Origin: Roseobacter sp.
GTDB taxonomy: Bacteria; Pseudomonadota; Alphaproteobacteria; Rhodobacterales; Rhodobacteraceae
Direction: 5' to 3'
Assembly: GCA_002731875.1 (NCBI GenBank)
Contig: PCCY01000021.1
Coordinates: forward strand, 1 to 64,000
Length of the DNA stretch: 64,000 nucleotides
This document shows, in pieces, positions 63,088 through 64,000 of the stretch; position 1 is the first letter of the stretch, and each line of letters starts with the position of its first letter. The position numbers were made by a program, and so were the translations under genes. The notes beneath the pieces were generated by a model. That model searched no databases. It was given only the letters and a program-made list of their open reading frames with translations, and was not told the origin of the DNA.

Positions 63088-63090
63088 TGT

Positions 63091-63927
63091 TTATTGGCAC
63101 GAAAGCACGGCACGTTGTGCCTGAGCCTGTGCCACGTATGGGCTGGAAGGAAACCGCATGGCGACCTCACCTAAGGTGACGCAGCCTTCCTGAACCTGAC
63201 CCAGTTCGCCGAGGGATTTACCCAGTTGAAAAAGCGCCTCCGCGGCCAACGGTCCGGTCGGATCAGCGCTAAAGCTGGCCAGATACGCACGCGCGGCTTC
63301 GCGGGTATCACCCAAGCCTTGCAGCGCGTCACCGTGGCGCAAGTCGGCTTCGGGGCCTAGCGGTCCGCCCGGATAGGTCTGATTGAAGGTCGCAAACTGG
63401 TCAGCGGCGGCGCGAAAGTCACCGTCAGCGAGCGCCGCCTTCGCCCGCTCAAAATCCGATGCTTCACCAATCGCCAGTTCCGCGCTGTTGTACGGCGTTG
63501 TTGGCGATGTCGTCAGCGCAGATGCCGCAGGTGCGGCAGTGGCCGGCAATTCTCCTCCGCCAAGCGTCGGTGTCTGGCCGATGCTTCCCACGTCGCCGCC
63601 TTCCAGCTCAACCAACCTGAATTCAAGATCACCGATCCGGTTGGTTCCGTCGGTCACTACCCGATTGACCTTGTTCTCAAGCTCTTCGGTTTTCGAAGTG
63701 AGCCGTTGCAGTTCGCTTTCCATCGCATTGACGCGATCCAGAACCGACCCGCTTGCCACGGCGATACCCGCTCCGCCCGTCGTTGAAAGCTCGCGGCGCA
63801 GTTTTTGCACCTCAACATTCAGAACAGTCAATTCCTGGCGCACATCCGCCAGGGTTTGGGCATCCTGTGCATGCGCTGCGACTGGCCCGAAGGCCAGCCC
63901 AAGCGTCACTATCAAAATAAACCGCAT
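63091..63927 (-). CDS. cpoB: Tol-Pal system protein YbgF/CpoB
   Basis: 278 aa. A signal peptide (MRFILIVTLGLAFGPVAAHA) is followed by a coiled coil (about 28-90, ELQRLTSKTEELENKVNRV), a low-complexity Ala/Thr/Pro linker (about 105-145) and a C-terminal TPR domain (about 150-275). CpoB coordinates peptidoglycan synthesis with outer-membrane constriction by the Tol-Pal system. It follows pal by 30 bp. Confidence 0.93.
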   Translation of the reverse strand: MRFILIVTLGLAFGPVAAHAQDAQTLADVRQELTVLNVEVQKLRRELSTTGGAGIAVASGSVLDRVNAMESELQRLTSKTEELENKVNRVVTDGTNRIGDLEFRLVELEGGDVGSIGQTPTLGGGELPATAAPAASALTTSPTTPYNSAELAIGEASDFERAKAALADGDFRAAADQFATFNQTYPGGPLGPEADLRHGDALQGLGDTREAARAYLASFSADPTGPLAAEALFQLGKSLGELGQVQEGCVTLGEVAMRFPSSPYVAQAQAQRAVLSCQ

Positions 63928-63957
63928 AGTGATATTCCTAACTTCCCGTAAGCTGAT

Positions 63958-64000
63958 TTAGCTGGTCAAACCACCAGCCAGAACCGTCACCGCCCGGCGG
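63958..64000 (-). CDS. pal: Peptidoglycan-associated lipoprotein Pal, C-terminal end only
   Basis: The last 13 codons on the minus strand read RRAVTVLAGGLTS then TAA. This matches the end of the OmpA-like domain of alphaproteobacterial Pal, and the position just upstream of cpoB is the expected one. The rest of the gene lies beyond the right edge. Confidence 0.75.
   Translation of the reverse strand, partial: RRAVTVLAGGLTS

Noticed and set aside
1..64000. CRISPR array or prophage
   Set aside because: No regularly spaced direct repeats and no phage structural, integrase or cas genes are seen.

Overview
This window is chromosomal DNA from an alphaproteobacterium, most likely of the Rhodobacteraceae (Roseobacter group). 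The evidence is a GcrA cell-cycle regulator, a ctaC-ctaB-ctaG-coxC-SURF1 cytochrome oxidase cluster leading into thrC, a phosphatidylcholine synthase, a Rhodobacter-type tad/flp pilus locus, and infA-maf-RNase E/G-yacG gene order. No prophage, CRISPR array or antibiotic cluster is visible. Mobile DNA is limited to the edge of an IS3-family element at the left end and a candidate MITE near 55 kb.

Layout. 1-0.5 kb: IS3 end, an empty stretch and tRNA-Phe. 0.6-2.6 kb (minus): infA, then maf, a short RNase E/G and yacG, these three coupled by start/stop overlaps. 2.7-7.5 kb: C-N hydrolase divergent from a LysR regulator, a class III sirtuin, a PCu(A)C copper chaperone, rpmB and pcs. 7.5-14 kb (minus): ogt, ileS and a coupled ycjX-GNAT-ycjF set. 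14-18.4 kb: truA, a frameshifted gnd, a Nudix hydrolase and a PiT phosphate transporter. 18.4-21.6 kb (minus): argD-argF-panE. 22 kb: gcrA with a U-tailed hairpin just before its ribosome-binding site. 22.6-30.6 kb (minus): coxB, then ctaB-small membrane protein-ctaG-coxC-SURF1-thrC-M16 protease-GNAT-VOC. 30.8-39 kb: tldD, dprA, topA, scoAB and a lytic transglycosylase.

39.4-52.3 kb (plus) is the accessory-like part. It is a Flp/Tad pilus locus with two tandem small pilins, the second only 57 aa, followed by cpaB, cpaC, an OmpA lipoprotein, tadZ, tadA, tadB, tadC, two TPR lipoproteins, a prepilin peptidase, and an AAA ATPase coupled to a beta-hydroxyacid-dehydrogenase-like gene. TadE/F/G minor pilins are not present here. 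Intrinsic-terminator-like hairpins divide the locus into several expression blocks. 52.4-55.8 kb holds an Lhr-type helicase and the PdeM phosphoesterase. They are separated by a 176-bp element with 22-bp inverted ends and a 5-bp target duplication. 55.8-64 kb: PaaI thioesterase, then on the minus strand MOSC, fhs and folD (C1-tetrahydrofolate metabolism) and pal-cpoB-tilS-ftsH.

Most genes are housekeeping. The observations most worth following are the gnd frameshift at a T4 run, the candidate MITE between lhr and pdeM, the gcrA leader hairpin, the perfect palindrome between topA and scoA, the stop-codon-anchored 3' element shared by argD and the gene at 51.5 kb, and the poorly characterised ATPase/dehydrogenase pair closing the tad locus.
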